From NCBI GenBank assembly GCA_008692225.1, contig VICG01000016.1, positions 124,001 to 188,000 of the forward strand: a stretch of 64,000 nt of DNA, read 5' to 3'. Each line of letters starts with the position of its first letter. Within the stretch, counting starts at the first letter, position 1. Position numbers and translations under genes: made by a program. Source of the DNA: Monilinia fructicola (taxonomy: Eukaryota; Ascomycota; Leotiomycetes; Helotiales; Sclerotiniaceae). Positions 1 to 11,351 of the stretch are shown piece by piece. The notes under the pieces are model-generated. The model worked only from the letters and a program-made list of their open reading frames with translations, was not told where the DNA came from and did not search any database.

Positions 1-1694
1 ACCCGCGTCATAAGACAAGATTGCCACAATGCTACTGATATATCTAACAGTGCCTCCTCCATAAGGTAGTTGAATCTTGAAATTGGGATAAGAGGATAGG
101 ATGTTAGAGTAGATAAGAGAGCATATTGTGCGGGTTATTTCATGTGTGAACTCTACAGTTGGAGGAATGTATGATGGATGATGAGATTTTGCAGAGAGTA
201 TATTGGGAATTGGAAAGAGAAAAGCTATGGCGTTGACTCTATTCAGCTCTTTTCAAATGGGCTTATATATCTCGTATCCCAGATACTGTCCATCGTAGCT
301 ATTAAGAAGTGTAACGCGTTGAAGATTAAGCTTCTCATAGCAGACCTTGACGCTAGATAGTACGTTTAAGAAAAAAGATTCAGTTATAGCGGGAAGAGTT
401 ACGAAGAAACCCAGTTTTTCTGGATACGAAGGAGTAGATTGTTGGCATGGATGTTTATTCACTGGCAAAGGGAGATATTATCACGGACGGTATAAAGAAA
501 TGATAATATGGGGGTAGTCATACAGTTTTGAGCCATAAAATTGAGAGAAACCTGCGGGGTCCATGTAGGGAAAGATATGTCACCGAGAGCATTTGAGTGC
601 TATTTGACATCTGGTATAGATGTCAGCTCTGCAAGACAATAGAGTGCGAAAGTACCCCATGAGGGAGGCTTTGCAAGCTAAACAGGGGTTGCATACGTTC
701 AAGATAGACTGGTGTAATCGTATGGTGATTAGTGTCTATATCTCGTAGTGTTCTCGTTACTTGCAGAGTTTGTGAAACATCAATAATCTGGGAATTTGGT
801 GTAATCGATCGAAGGCGGGAGTCGCTGTTGAACTTTGGAACCTTATCCATACTGACCCCTTTCTAGTTCACCAGATGACGCCTTAAACTTCAAGAATGAT
901 ATATCAATATCAAATGACTGATGCCACATTATGCCATGTATCGAGTTTAAACAATGCGGCTAGGCCTTGATTCCAAACAGCCGATTTAAACAGAAAATCC
1001 CACCCTGTGTACACGAAACTACCGCTTTTGCGGCAATAATCACGTATCATCGTATGTTCTTGGAAATAAATCAAGGAGTGAAACAAATCCTGTAGTCCTC
1101 AAAATGGCGATCGAGTGTCTCACGGGGAGAATGGGCACAATGTGGCTATGTGCAACCCACCCCATTATAAGTCTACCGCAATGTTAACTTGACCCGGAAA
1201 ACTGGTGTCCCATTACAAAGCCATTGGGTGTACATTGGCTTGCATGATATTGTTGAAGGTCTGAATTTGGACACTGGCAGAGCGTGGGGGATGTTTTTAA
1301 TGATAAGTTATAGCAAAAGTATGGCGGTGGTTAAAAGTGGATAGTGCTATAGCAAATAGTCTCTATGCTGTCAGACGAAAGTTCATCAACTAAATGACTT
1401 CTTATCGCTGCTGGTGATACGTAGTGAAATTGTTACACGTCCTGAAAATTCAGATGTACAATGTACAACTGTAGAAGTGCTGTGCGTTGAGACATGATGC
1501 TACGGTCCTGTGTTATCAGTCCCCACTGTCTTTCAAGAGATTCGGCTAAGCAATTGGGATTCTCGGAGCATTAATCTGCTACGGACTTGCAGAATTGCTG
1601 GATAGTCTTCAATATCCTGCTTGTGCTAATTATCCTAACATAACTCTTTTGTTAGTTGACAACTTTACGTTTTTCTTTGCTTCGTTGGTTGATC
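1..1694. other. Intergenic region upstream of the P450 gene
   Basis: No open frame here has a convincing start context, codon pattern or recognisable motif; the short frames are scattered over both strands. The last 150 bases before position 1695 are T-rich and probably hold the P450 core promoter and leader, but I see no clear TATA box. Confidence 0.5.
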
Positions 1695-3370
1695 ATGTCG
1701 TTTGCGGGCATTCTACCAGCGAGCAAGGAAATAGCGGTCCTTGCAGTATCTTTGTTCACCTTCGTAAGCTTTCTATCTTTTCAAATGACCCTTATGATAG
1801 TAACAGATTTTAGTATTATGCTGTCTTTGCAATCTATAACCTTTACTTCTCACCACTTTCCAAATTCCCCGGACCAAAACGTCTGGCTATCTCTAGATTG
1901 CCCCTGATAAGATATGTAATTCTTGGGACCACTTACAAGTATTTCGATAGACTTCATGAGAAATATGGCCCAGTGGTTCGAATTGCTCCAGATGAGCTCA
2001 TCACCATCTCTCCAGATGCATGGAAAGATGTTTACACCAGAAAGCCTCAAATGACAAAAGACCCATTCAGTATGACTCCTCCTTTGAACGGCGCAGAGTC
2101 TTTATTCACAGCAACCGGTGATACTCACGTTCGTATCAGGAGAAATTTTGCAAATGGATTTTCAGATAAAGCATTACGCAAGCAAAGCAAGATTATTGAA
2201 GGATATATAGAGCTCCTGCTTCAAAGACTGAGGCGTGTGACAACGAAAAGCGCTTCCGGAGAAGTTGATCTGGCCAAATTTTTCGGTTATTTATCATTGG
2301 ATATATATGCTGATCTGATGTTCGGTGAATCTTTCCATGGTCTTGAAGGCGATAATGAGCATTCCTGGATCTTGGGGTTCTTCCTCGGTGCTAAGTTTGG
2401 GTCGGTAAGAAATAGCATTCAAAGATTCCATCCATTAGAAGTAATCTTTGGGTGGATATTCTTACGGTTGACTTCGAAAATGAGAGTACACAATTGGAAA
2501 GTTGCAACGGATAGAATCACCTACAGGTTGGAAATGGGAGATCTTGGCTCCGAAAGATCCGACTTTGTTAGCCCAATCATCGGTAATGTGAATGAAGGGA
2601 ATGGGATAACAAGGAAGGAATTAAATACCAATGGGCTTGCTATTGTTATTGCCGGATGCCAATTGCCTACGGTTGCATTGGCGACTTCATGCTATTTCCT
2701 GATGAAATATCCAGAAACACTAGCGATACTCACTGAAGAAGTAAGGTCGTGTTATTCTGAGGATAAAGAGATTGATGTTCAATCAACTATCGGGCTGCCT
2801 TACTTGGAAGCAGTTATAAATGAGACGTTGAGAATTCACCACCCTACACCCAACCAATTGCCTAGGAATGTTCCTCCTGAAGGTGCGGCTATCGCAGGTA
2901 ACTGGATACCTGGCGGAGTAAGGCAGATGAATCTCAGCCTATTGATCGTAACTGACGTGATCATAGACTATAATTGGCGTGGCAATGCAAGCAGCTCAAA
3001 CTTCGCCTTTGAATTTCTTCGAGCCAAAAGTCTTTCATCCTGAACGTTTCCTCCCAGAATCTCACCCCTTGTACGATTCTCGATTTGCAACAGACAACAG
3101 AGAAGCATTTAAGCCTTTCTCGACGGGACCAAGAAGCTGTATGGGTGGAAAGTATGTCTATTCAACATTCTCAAGATCCATGATTGTAGATGCTAACTTA
3201 TTGACACTAGGACATTCCTGGCACAAGCTCGAGTTACACTTGCCAGAATGGTATGGAATTTTGAGATGGAGTTGGGGAATAAGAATGACGGGAACTGGAT
3301 AGATCAGCGGGCATACCTGGTGTTTGAACCAAAAGCTTTGCATGTAAGATTGAAGGAGAGATGTGTCTGA
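1695..3370 (+). CDS. Cytochrome P450 monooxygenase, four exons, about 505 residues
   Basis: Spliced from 1695-1763, 1814-2917, 2967-3151 and 3211-3370; all introns are GT-AG (50, 49 and 59 nt) and the joined frame is open for 506 codons, the usual length for a fungal microsomal P450. The N-terminus is a hydrophobic anchor followed by a proline-rich hinge (FPGPKR). K-helix ETLR lies near residues 360-363, the PERF motif near 416-419 and the haem loop FSTGPRSCMGG at 442-452 with Cys449 as thiolate ligand. The enzyme should sit on the ER membrane and use a P450 reductase. The I-helix is odd: where AGxE/D-T is expected it reads AGCQLPT (303-309), without the acid-alcohol pair. It resembles fungal secondary-metabolism P450s of the isotrichodermin C-15 hydroxylase type, but the substrate is unknown and no biosynthetic neighbours are visible. 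The start at 1695 was chosen because it splices in frame onto the hinge. Confidence 0.9.
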
Positions 3371-3681
3371 GACTGGGGATGAGGTATTCAACATACCAAC
3401 AGCTAAGCAGTAGCAGGTGGCTGATTGTCGATAAATGCTCACTTGGAAATGATGGTTTCAATTAGTATTCAATGATATAATGTGAATCAATGATCACACG
3501 TGGTGACTGGAGTAGGTCCTTTATCAAATTTTCCAGGGCGTGAGTGTGGTTTATTACAGTAGCATCGAGATTTTATATCAATTGGACCTTTAGTAACGTT
3601 CAATCATGGTAGTAGTACCAAGGAGTTGACTCGGATCACATTCTCCCTAGCCGGAGTCTATCAATTGAATCATTGATTTTT

Positions 3682-4396
3682 CCTACGGTACCAAAATTCC
3701 TACGAAAAACTAGTGAATCAAGACATTTCCTTAAAATATTAGATTTTGTATACAAAAAGTGTAATTTCTATTGGTTTACTTATGAATAGTTTGAGTTATA
3801 TCAATTTGCCTATAAGGAGTCTGAAATCTATTAGCTTCGTCAAACCCCTTTTGATATTTGGATATTTGAATCCTTTCCTCTATTTTCCTTTCTTCTTCCT
3901 TTCTTTTTTACAATCAAAAGTAAGTTACTTCATTATGTTGAAGGCAAATCAGTTACTCATTATATCAAAGGTAAGTTATGATTATTTCGTTGGAATTCGA
4001 AGGTAACTTGCTTTTTCTATTCGCTTTCCCCCCTATTTTATCGCTTTTTTCAACATTAATACTTCAATAGATTCAACGATATCGAATCTTCGAATAGCTT
4101 CGACAATGACAATGATAACAATGATAGTACGATATTGATCCTAATTTCAATATCAAGAATAAACTGGTACTTAAAGTAGATTGATCTTTACACTGAAACC
4201 TTTTTAGAATATTTTCAAAAAAGGTACACTAGCTCCTCGTTCCGCCTCTTAGTAGGAAAATTAAATGAAGCATTTATGCATATCTCTATATATTTATGAA
4301 TGATTCTAAATCAAAGACAAATCGATTGTAAAAGATACTAGTTTTTTAACATAAGATTCACTTGCTAGCGAATGACCAGAATTTTGGTACCGTAGG
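3682..4396. mobile_element. 715-bp non-autonomous element with terminal inverted repeats (MITE-like)
   Basis: The left end CCTACGGTACCAAAATTC (3682-3699) recurs as a perfect reverse complement at 4379-4396. Homology resumes further in (CTAG then TGAATC on both arms). The interior is AT-rich with no credible coding frame. No clear target-site duplication is visible, so the superfamily is open. It begins about 310 bases past the P450 stop codon. Confidence 0.6.
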
Positions 4397-5100
4397 GCTT
4401 TACCATGGCACAAAACCGAGAGAAAGAGAACGGATGCTGTAAGTTTGTGCTTGAAGCGCCAAAAGCCGCTTTACTTTAATCTCACCTCATTGCGATTGAA
4501 CAGAGCCCTATGACTATTTGAGCTATACCAAAAATCATTTTGTACAAGATCAGTCAAATGTCATTTCACTTAACATTTGAGGTGGAATAATTAACATCTA
4601 TATCGAGATAATGGGATCAGCCTGGCGGAGTGTAATCGATGTAGATCATCCAAAGCTTTTACGGTGACAGAAAGCTAATTGATTGACCAACTATCTTCTA
4701 CCATGAATATTAGAGTTGCAGTTGAAGTTGCAAATAATAAAGTGATAAAGCTTCATAAACTGTGTAGGAAAGCTCGCGTAGTTGCTCGGAGGTAATATTG
4801 AAAATGCTTACGAGTCATATGTTAAAGTTCCAAGACTAATAAGAATCAAAGAATTGCCTTGAACATTCATTTTGAATCATCCAGAATTCTAAACGACACT
4901 ATCCGCCCATATCTAGAAGATAATTTGCACATTGTGAATGTCGAGAATATCAAGCCTTATACTCATGATTGACTGATTGCCTATCAGATATACAGAGAGA
5001 AGTCCCAATCTTACAATCACAGCATTTCATTCATTCACAATACTAATACTATACTGTGGTTATTATTGATAGTATGTTGATCAGTTTCTCCTTATAACTC
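4397..5100. other. Intergenic, no gene seen
   Basis: AT-rich spacer between the inverted-repeat element and the promoter of the small gene at 5242. I see no coding frame or RNA gene. Confidence 0.5.
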
Positions 5101-5241
5101 TATATAAGAAGCTCTTTTCCCCCAAAGTTCCCTTCATTCCAAACAAATAAACCACACCTGCAAATCAATTGAAATACCCAAGCAGCTACAAACAAATAAA
5201 AAGCAACAACCCCCCCCAAAACATCAACAACAACATACAAA
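5101..5241 (+). promoter_or_regulatory. Core promoter and leader of the small gene at 5242
   Basis: TATATAAG at 5101-5108 lies about 135 bases before the ATG. It is followed by a CA-rich, G-poor leader with a run of eight C and CAACAACAACA just before AAAATGTC. This is the usual layout of a well-expressed fungal gene. Confidence 0.6.
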
Positions 5242-5499
5242 ATGTCTTCTAATCTTGATTTGCGAGTTTCCGTTCAGCTCAATGGCCACCCCTTATTCGC
5301 ATCTCCTCAACTAGCCCTCAGCTCTGATCGAGTACGCGCTATCCAAGACATCATTCGTCAGTGTGCTCAAGACATAGAGTATCAGCTCACTAGAGCTGGT
5401 GCAGTCGAGAGAAGGAAAGCAGAGCAAGATAGAAGGTTCCAGGAAGATATCAGAAATCAAATGGGCAATTGTACTCCATCTTGGGACAGCAGGTTCTGA
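5242..5499 (+). CDS. Small hypothetical protein, 85 residues, probably helical
   Basis: A single open frame starts at an ATG in good context (ACAAAATGTC) downstream of a TATA box and a C/A-rich leader, which is why I accept it despite its length. The protein has no signal peptide or membrane segment. Residues from about 28 to 75 are rich in Arg, Gln, Glu and Asp with regularly spaced hydrophobics (RVRAIQDIIRQCAQDIEYQL, then RRKAEQDRRFQEDI), suggesting one long amphipathic helix or short coiled coil. There are two cysteines, so it does not look like a disulfide-rich effector. I do not recognise a family and propose no function. No intron is needed. Confidence 0.6.
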   Translation: MSSNLDLRVSVQLNGHPLFASPQLALSSDRVRAIQDIIRQCAQDIEYQLTRAGAVERRKAEQDRRFQEDIRNQMGNCTPSWDSRF

Positions 5500-8059
5500 G
5501 TGTTGGGGTGAAGCAGGAAGATACCTAGGTAGCTAGCAGTATGATTGAAAGGAGTTTGGCTATCCTGAGCTTTTCCGTTCACTGCATGGAACTGCGGAGC
5601 GAATGTCCATTTTGAAACTCGGTCGATGGGAAGATAGATATCCAGATAGAACATCAAACTAATTATGGATACTATACACACAAAGTTATATACATTCATG
5701 TAAAGTCTTAGAAATTGAGAGACTTCATCTAATAAAGTTATCAGATAACTCTTGCGATAAACCGCTTGATTAATTATCAAGATGTCGTGAAGTTTCTTTG
5801 TGGTTTCAGTACAATATCTCCCACTCCATTGAATGGAGATGTTCCGGGGTATCCTATAGGACACGTTGAACTTGATGCTGTGAATGTGAGGAAAGATCCT
5901 CATCCAATCTAGCTTGCAAGCGAAAACCTCAAACAGTATGTCGTTGTCTTAGAAATTGTGAGAAAGTGCAAGGAGTGTTTGTTTAGCTGTTTCCTGAATA
6001 TTAGGTCCTTACTGACTCCTTAGGGATCTTAATGATACGTAGATGTAGTGTAGAGAGCGATTATCGATTGGAAAATTGTTGTACAATCATTCGAAGCCAC
6101 CTTCGTCTCGTGGAGACTCAGACTGCAAACTACTAGTAGGTTGCCGTTAGAATCGCTTTGTGACCCTAGTAAATCAAAATACTGTATACTTGACTTTATG
6201 TGCAAATCTTGTGGAAGCAGTCATCATTGTTAAGTAGAATGGATGAGTAATAGATAATTTAAATAACTTCGAAGAATGTTCAAGTTGAGGAATAGTAAAG
6301 GATTAATGATCAAGTTTATATATAGGGAGAATGTAGATATCCTAACACCATAACACTCTTTTCATAGAAAACCCTATTGTGGCTTGCTTGATTAGAGGAG
6401 ATACAGTCTGGCTTATAAATATACTTCCAGAAATTCTTGAAAGTGTCAAGAGGATAATCATACCAAATAAAGAAAACTGGGACATTCCAAATCGATTATT
6501 ATACTAAGGATCCATGAATTGCCACCACTATGTTCTTCAAAAAATCACTAGAGACCTAAATTGTGTTGAAAGCATGCTTCCTGTGGCTGGATTCTCGTCG
6601 GGTATAGGGCCGATGACATTCTGTCTAAACTCAAGCTTTTACGAGCTTAATAAAAACAGGAGTTTTATCATTCTATTTGCACTAATTATCATTAGGGCTT
6701 GTCTAAAATGCCATAGATGTATTTAGATGCCATGAAGCTTTCGAAATATGTTATAAATGCAGATCCACTTGAATATCCCGGCGTGTTTCAGATTTCAATG
6801 TCTTGGAATGATGGAGTGGTTCGTCCGATATCTTCCATCATACTTCGTTGTGAGATTACTAACCAATGATGCACAGGTTCCTGACGTCGGGGCTTGGCAA
6901 AAGGGGTACTAACTAGGCGACTAGGAGGGACTTCGGTTAAAAAATATGTATTGGGCTTAGATCTAAGCTAGATTGATGGATCGCATTTTAGTCCATCAGA
7001 TCTGACTCTTACATTTCCAGTATCCAAAAAGTTGTTTCTGGACCTCCACTGAGAACAGCAGTTCATATAAATGGAAACCGCAAAATAAGAGCTTATGATT
7101 GAATTTTGCATACCATGTAGCTACACGGAAGGTTGGGATTTAAGTTAATCTATATCCTGATAAGCTGTATACTCATGATTAATCTCATATCAACTCATTT
7201 TGGATTATACGACCATGCTTGATCTAATCTAAGCTACCTGGGTAGCATTCACGAGAGGCTGAGAATTACACATTACGGGAGTTGGCTTTGATGTTATCGT
7301 TACTTGAATTTCCAAACTTCAGATGCGTGCATGACACTCCACAAGATGCATTTTCTCCGGTCTTCAAGCTGATGGGAATCAAACTTACCTTATTGGAAAA
7401 GTCATTCTTGTGATATATGGAATTATGCTTAGGTCAAGTCCTAGGATGAAACACAAGGAAAAGCTATGAACCTTGCTAACTCTAACGAAAGATATTGAAC
7501 TGGGAACACTTACTAACCTGAAAAGTGTCTATTCAGGTTGATTAAATCAAAAACGTGTGGGACTACCCGCCTGATATTTCTGTTCTTGCACCTGTCGGCG
7601 GCATGAACATAGGTATCGCAACAATAGTCTTTTGTTGCCCACAAGGACAAGTTACGGCATGGTTGATATGACTAGATTCCGCTCTTAGTGCGAACTCTGC
7701 CATGCACAACATCCGGCAAAACTAACCATGCTAGCTTGTTGATGGCGCCATAACTTATGGTCATCAGAATGATAGCTCCAAGCGTGGCTCAGGTATAGCC
7801 AATGATAGATAAACGAGGATTCGTTCATTTACCCATGGACCATGCAGGAGTTGGGACCTTTTCCTGTTATAGAATCATTCCATTCTTGTTGGTCAGTAGA
7901 GAACACCAGTGTTATGACCACACGTGCGTATTCTGGAAAAGTCGGGGCAGCCGACACTATCTTCGGAAAAGTTGATTTGGAACTCTTTGACCTCCTATTC
8001 TAACTGCGAGATTTTTTCTATATTCTGTTGGACTAGAATACTTTTATCATGATTTATTG
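5500..8059. other. Intergenic, 2.5 kb without a supported gene
   Basis: The longest frame (148 codons, minus strand, 5457-5903) overlaps the end of the small gene antisense and has no gene-like features. The rest holds only short scattered frames. I see no RNA gene or transposon end. Confidence 0.5.
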
Positions 8060-8264
8060 TATATAAGTATGTAAGAAGTGTCTCGTTATGCATTTTTTCC
8101 TCATCATCAACGAGAGTTCTCCAGAACTCAGTCTTTCATTTTCAGCATTCCCTTTCCATTCATTATTGATTTTATATCAACACATTCTTTGATTCCATAT
8201 CAATACATTCTTTGATTGATAGTAATAACTGTCTTCAAAACCTTACCAATCTTTACTCTTTGAA
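8060..8264 (+). promoter_or_regulatory. Core promoter and leader of the adhesin gene
   Basis: TATATAAG at 8060-8067 lies about 200 bases before the ATG and is followed by a T/C-rich leader. The leader holds a 22-base tandem duplication (about 8174-8217, containing ACATTCTTTGATT twice). Confidence 0.55.
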
Positions 8265-11200
8265 ATGCGTTTCGCCCATTTCACCTTCATCGCATTGACT
8301 GTCGCGGGTGCAAATGCGGCCCCTCATCCTCAAAAAATTGACTTTGAAGCTCTTAGCCCAATAGTACAACCAGCTCAAAGTGTACCTGCTGGAATTACTG
8401 CTCAAGCTATCACATACAACCCTGCTGCCGCTGCTGCCTCCGCAGCAGCTGCAGTGTCACAGGCCCCAGCCATTCATGGATCTGACTCGAAATCAAAGCG
8501 CTCATTGAACCAGCCTAAAGCTAAAGATGGCGATTGCTCAGTGCAGCCAGCAAGTGTTTATACGGGCCCAGTTCCAGCAAATGATCGCAATTCTTTTTTA
8601 GAATACCAACCATTTGCTGATGCTGCCAATAGCGCATCAACACCAGCTGGTTATACTAGATCTTTTGTTAATCTCAAGGCGTCTAACAATGCCTTGAAAT
8701 ATATGGGTTTCACACAGTTGCCCACCTACGACACGGCTTCGTGTGCTGAAAAATGTTCCGATATAAGCGGATGCAATTCTTTCAATCTTTATTTTGAGCG
8801 CGATCCTACAGTAGATCCCGGGGCTAATTGCACGAACCCTCCTCCGATGACCAACGTCAAATGTGTTTTCTGGGGAAGTTCAATCTATGCTAGTACTGCG
8901 GTTAATGATGGCCAATGGCGTAGCAAGTTCCAAGTTGCCATTGCAGGATCAAACGGTTACAACATTGCTACTATGCCAACGCCAGGTGGATATAGTTCTC
9001 CTACCTGCCTTGAGGATGCTGCCATCAATGCTCCGTTGGATTGCAACGGTGACGATACCTTTCTCGGCTCTCGCTTCTTTACCGACACTCCTTTTGATAT
9101 TAACTTGTGTATCGCAGCTTGTGATGCTACCACCTCTTACGATCTAGCTCACCCCCCCGCAACTGGTAGCCCAAAGACTTGTCAATTTATCAATACCTAT
9201 GTTCTTTACTTGAATGGTGTTGCTCAAGGTCAAGCTTGCGCCATGTATACAGAGTCATGGGATCCCACTTATGCTACAAATACTGGTTATACCAAGGGAG
9301 ATCATGTATACACAATCCATTCTTCTTATACAGTATCCAATCCTAAGAATCCAAATTACGCAAAGGATTGTAGAGCATCCAACGACTCCAGCTCAAGCAG
9401 CATCTCGAGGACTCCCACATCCAGTGTATTGATTTCTGGCTCATCTGTCTCCAGCACAGTTACTAGCGCCTCGGCGTTTATAACATCATCAAAATTTGGA
9501 TATGGTCATTCATCTGGAGCACAATATGGAGCTTCGCGAACCATCATTTATGGATCCATTGCTTCCGGTGGCATTAAGTCAGGCTCATCAGTCGCCGCTT
9601 CATATCCAATGACCTATAACACTTCACATACTGCTAGGCCTAGCACATCGGTTTTTATCTCAACTACTAAAACAGTTAATAACGCCAAAGCTACCCCAAC
9701 CTCTGGCATTTCAAGTACATTCATCACGAGTGGATCATTATCAACCATCGGTTATGGATCAATGGCTTCTGGTAGTATCAGCTCTAGTCACTCAATCCAT
9801 ACTCCATATCCAACCAACAAAAATGCTTCAATAGTTACCAGTCATTCCAGGACAAGTTGCAGTACATCGGTTCCTAATGTTACAGTCTCAAGCACAGATA
9901 GTCTCACCACTTCATCATCTAGTAAAGCAGCTTCTGTTCCGATTTCCAAAACAGGTACTTCAATCGCAAGTGGACCTTCACCAGCGATTAGATATGGAGC
10001 TATCTCAGCCTCTAGCTCTCTGTCAACTTCTAAATTATCTTCAACGTCGCCATCATCAAACATTGAGTATGGGTACCCGCACGCATCCCATTCTGTCCCT
10101 GCATCTTCTTTGAGTACCGGATTACCATTAACTGCTGAAATACATTCGACTGCTGAATCTTCGTCAACCACCAAGTTGTATTCATCGTCATCAACCATTG
10201 GATATGGATATCCAGACGCATATTCTTCAAACGCTGCATCTTTACCAACTGCTGACGTATCTTCGACTCCCAAGTACTCTTATGGGGCTGAATCTTCTTT
10301 GGTTGCCAAGCCATCTTTATCAAGCATCGACTATGGATATCCTCAGGTGTCCTCTTTGACTGCAGCATCGACTTCAACTGCAGAATCATACGTATCATCT
10401 TCGACTGTTGGACAATACAAATCCTCGGCTACTATCAAGTCCGGGTCTTCGTACGAGCAAAACTCCGCGAGCGTTAGATCTTCGTCAGCCTTTTCATCTT
10501 CGCCAACCACTGGACCCGAGCCGCACTACACCCCTGCATCCTCAACCTCTGTTGTAGGAGCATCATATTCAACTGTTGGGCTATCTTCCGCCCAAATCTC
10601 ATCAACCATTGTATATGATTCATCTTCGACCGCTGTACCTATCTCCATCATCACAGTGACTTCTATATTGGGTTGTACCTGCGCATCTCCAACTTCCTCT
10701 TCCGTCCCATTGGCTACTTCCCCATCCCAAACACCGCCGAGCACCATTCCGTCACACAAGTCTGCAAATTCATCCGACCCAGTTACATCAGCCAACCTGG
10801 GTATTAACGTCGCTTATTTCAAGAACCCAGCCATGAATACTGGTTATGGATACCCGCAATTTGACTTCAACTCATTCGATGGAAAGAACTCAATATATAA
10901 CGGAACTTCCAGCCAAATCGGTTTCTCCAACACGGCACCCGGATCAAACGTGACTCTGTACTCTGGTGCTCCATCACGTAGCGTCGAACAGCTCGCAATC
11001 GTCCACAGTGGTTTCTTATATGCCCGCCAAGCAGGAAATTATACTTTTACTATCACTGCCGCCGATGATGTTGTTATGGGATGGATCGGCTCCAATGCAT
11101 ATACCTCGTACTCATCCAGGAATGCCGACCTTATTGCTGCCAATCACGGCAGTTCCAGTGCCGTCAAAACAGTATCCAAGACATTGACAGCCGGTCAACT

Positions 11201-11351
11201 ACTGCCATTCAAAGTCCTTTGGGCTAACGATGCCAATAATGGTAACCTCGGTTTTACTATCCAAGGCCCAAATTCCACCCTCTTATCATCCGCATCCGGA
11301 TCCGCCAAGGATATTATCACCACTGCTCCATCTGGAATCCAAGCATTTTGA
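8265..11351 (+). CDS. Secreted Ser/Thr-rich adhesin with C-terminal GLEYA/PA14-like domain, 1,028 residues
   Basis: One uninterrupted exon. Residues 1-18 form a signal peptide ending GANA. A propeptide-like Ala/Pro-rich stretch ends in a Kex2-type KR at 78-79. Residues 90-370 carry about 13 cysteines, including a PAN/apple-like C-x3-C-x5-C cluster at 160-170. Residues 371-840 are a Ser/Thr-rich stalk, probably O-mannosylated, punctuated by YGYP or YG motifs. The C-terminal 185 residues (844-1028) match the GLEYA/PA14 style of lectin-like fold: an aromatic opening, N-glycosylation sites, FTITAADDVVMGWIG, and a closing hydrophobic strand before GP. GLEYA domains in yeast adhesins bind glycans at the cell surface. 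There is no C-terminal GPI signal (it ends GIQAF), so wall retention would have to be by another route. The ligand is unknown. Minus-strand frames inside the stalk are shadows of its repeats. Confidence 0.9.
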   Translation: MRFAHFTFIALTVAGANAAPHPQKIDFEALSPIVQPAQSVPAGITAQAITYNPAAAAASAAAAVSQAPAIHGSDSKSKRSLNQPKAKDGDCSVQPASVYTGPVPANDRNSFLEYQPFADAANSASTPAGYTRSFVNLKASNNALKYMGFTQLPTYDTASCAEKCSDISGCNSFNLYFERDPTVDPGANCTNPPPMTNVKCVFWGSSIYASTAVNDGQWRSKFQVAIAGSNGYNIATMPTPGGYSSPTCLEDAAINAPLDCNGDDTFLGSRFFTDTPFDINLCIAACDATTSYDLAHPPATGSPKTCQFINTYVLYLNGVAQGQACAMYTESWDPTYATNTGYTKGDHVYTIHSSYTVSNPKNPNYAKDCRASNDSSSSSISRTPTSSVLISGSSVSSTVTSASAFITSSKFGYGHSSGAQYGASRTIIYGSIASGGIKSGSSVAASYPMTYNTSHTARPSTSVFISTTKTVNNAKATPTSGISSTFITSGSLSTIGYGSMASGSISSSHSIHTPYPTNKNASIVTSHSRTSCSTSVPNVTVSSTDSLTTSSSSKAASVPISKTGTSIASGPSPAIRYGAISASSSLSTSKLSSTSPSSNIEYGYPHASHSVPASSLSTGLPLTAEIHSTAESSSTTKLYSSSSTIGYGYPDAYSSNAASLPTADVSSTPKYSYGAESSLVAKPSLSSIDYGYPQVSSLTAASTSTAESYVSSSTVGQYKSSATIKSGSSYEQNSASVRSSSAFSSSPTTGPEPHYTPASSTSVVGASYSTVGLSSAQISSTIVYDSSSTAVPISIITVTSILGCTCASPTSSSVPLATSPSQTPPSTIPSHKSANSSDPVTSANLGINVAYFKNPAMNTGYGYPQFDFNSFDGKNSIYNGTSSQIGFSNTAPGSNVTLYSGAPSRSVEQLAIVHSGFLYARQAGNYTFTITAADDVVMGWIGSNAYTSYSSRNADLIAANHGSSSAVKTVSKTLTAGQLLPFKVLWANDANNGNLGFTIQGPNSTLLSSASGSAKDIITTAPSGIQAF

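Noticed and set aside
5457..5903. 148-codon minus-strand frame
   Set aside because: Antisense to the end of the small gene and its likely 3' UTR; composition not gene-like.
9842..10795. Minus-strand frames rich in Asp, Glu and Val inside the adhesin
   Set aside because: Reverse-strand translation of Ser/Thr-rich repeat codons.
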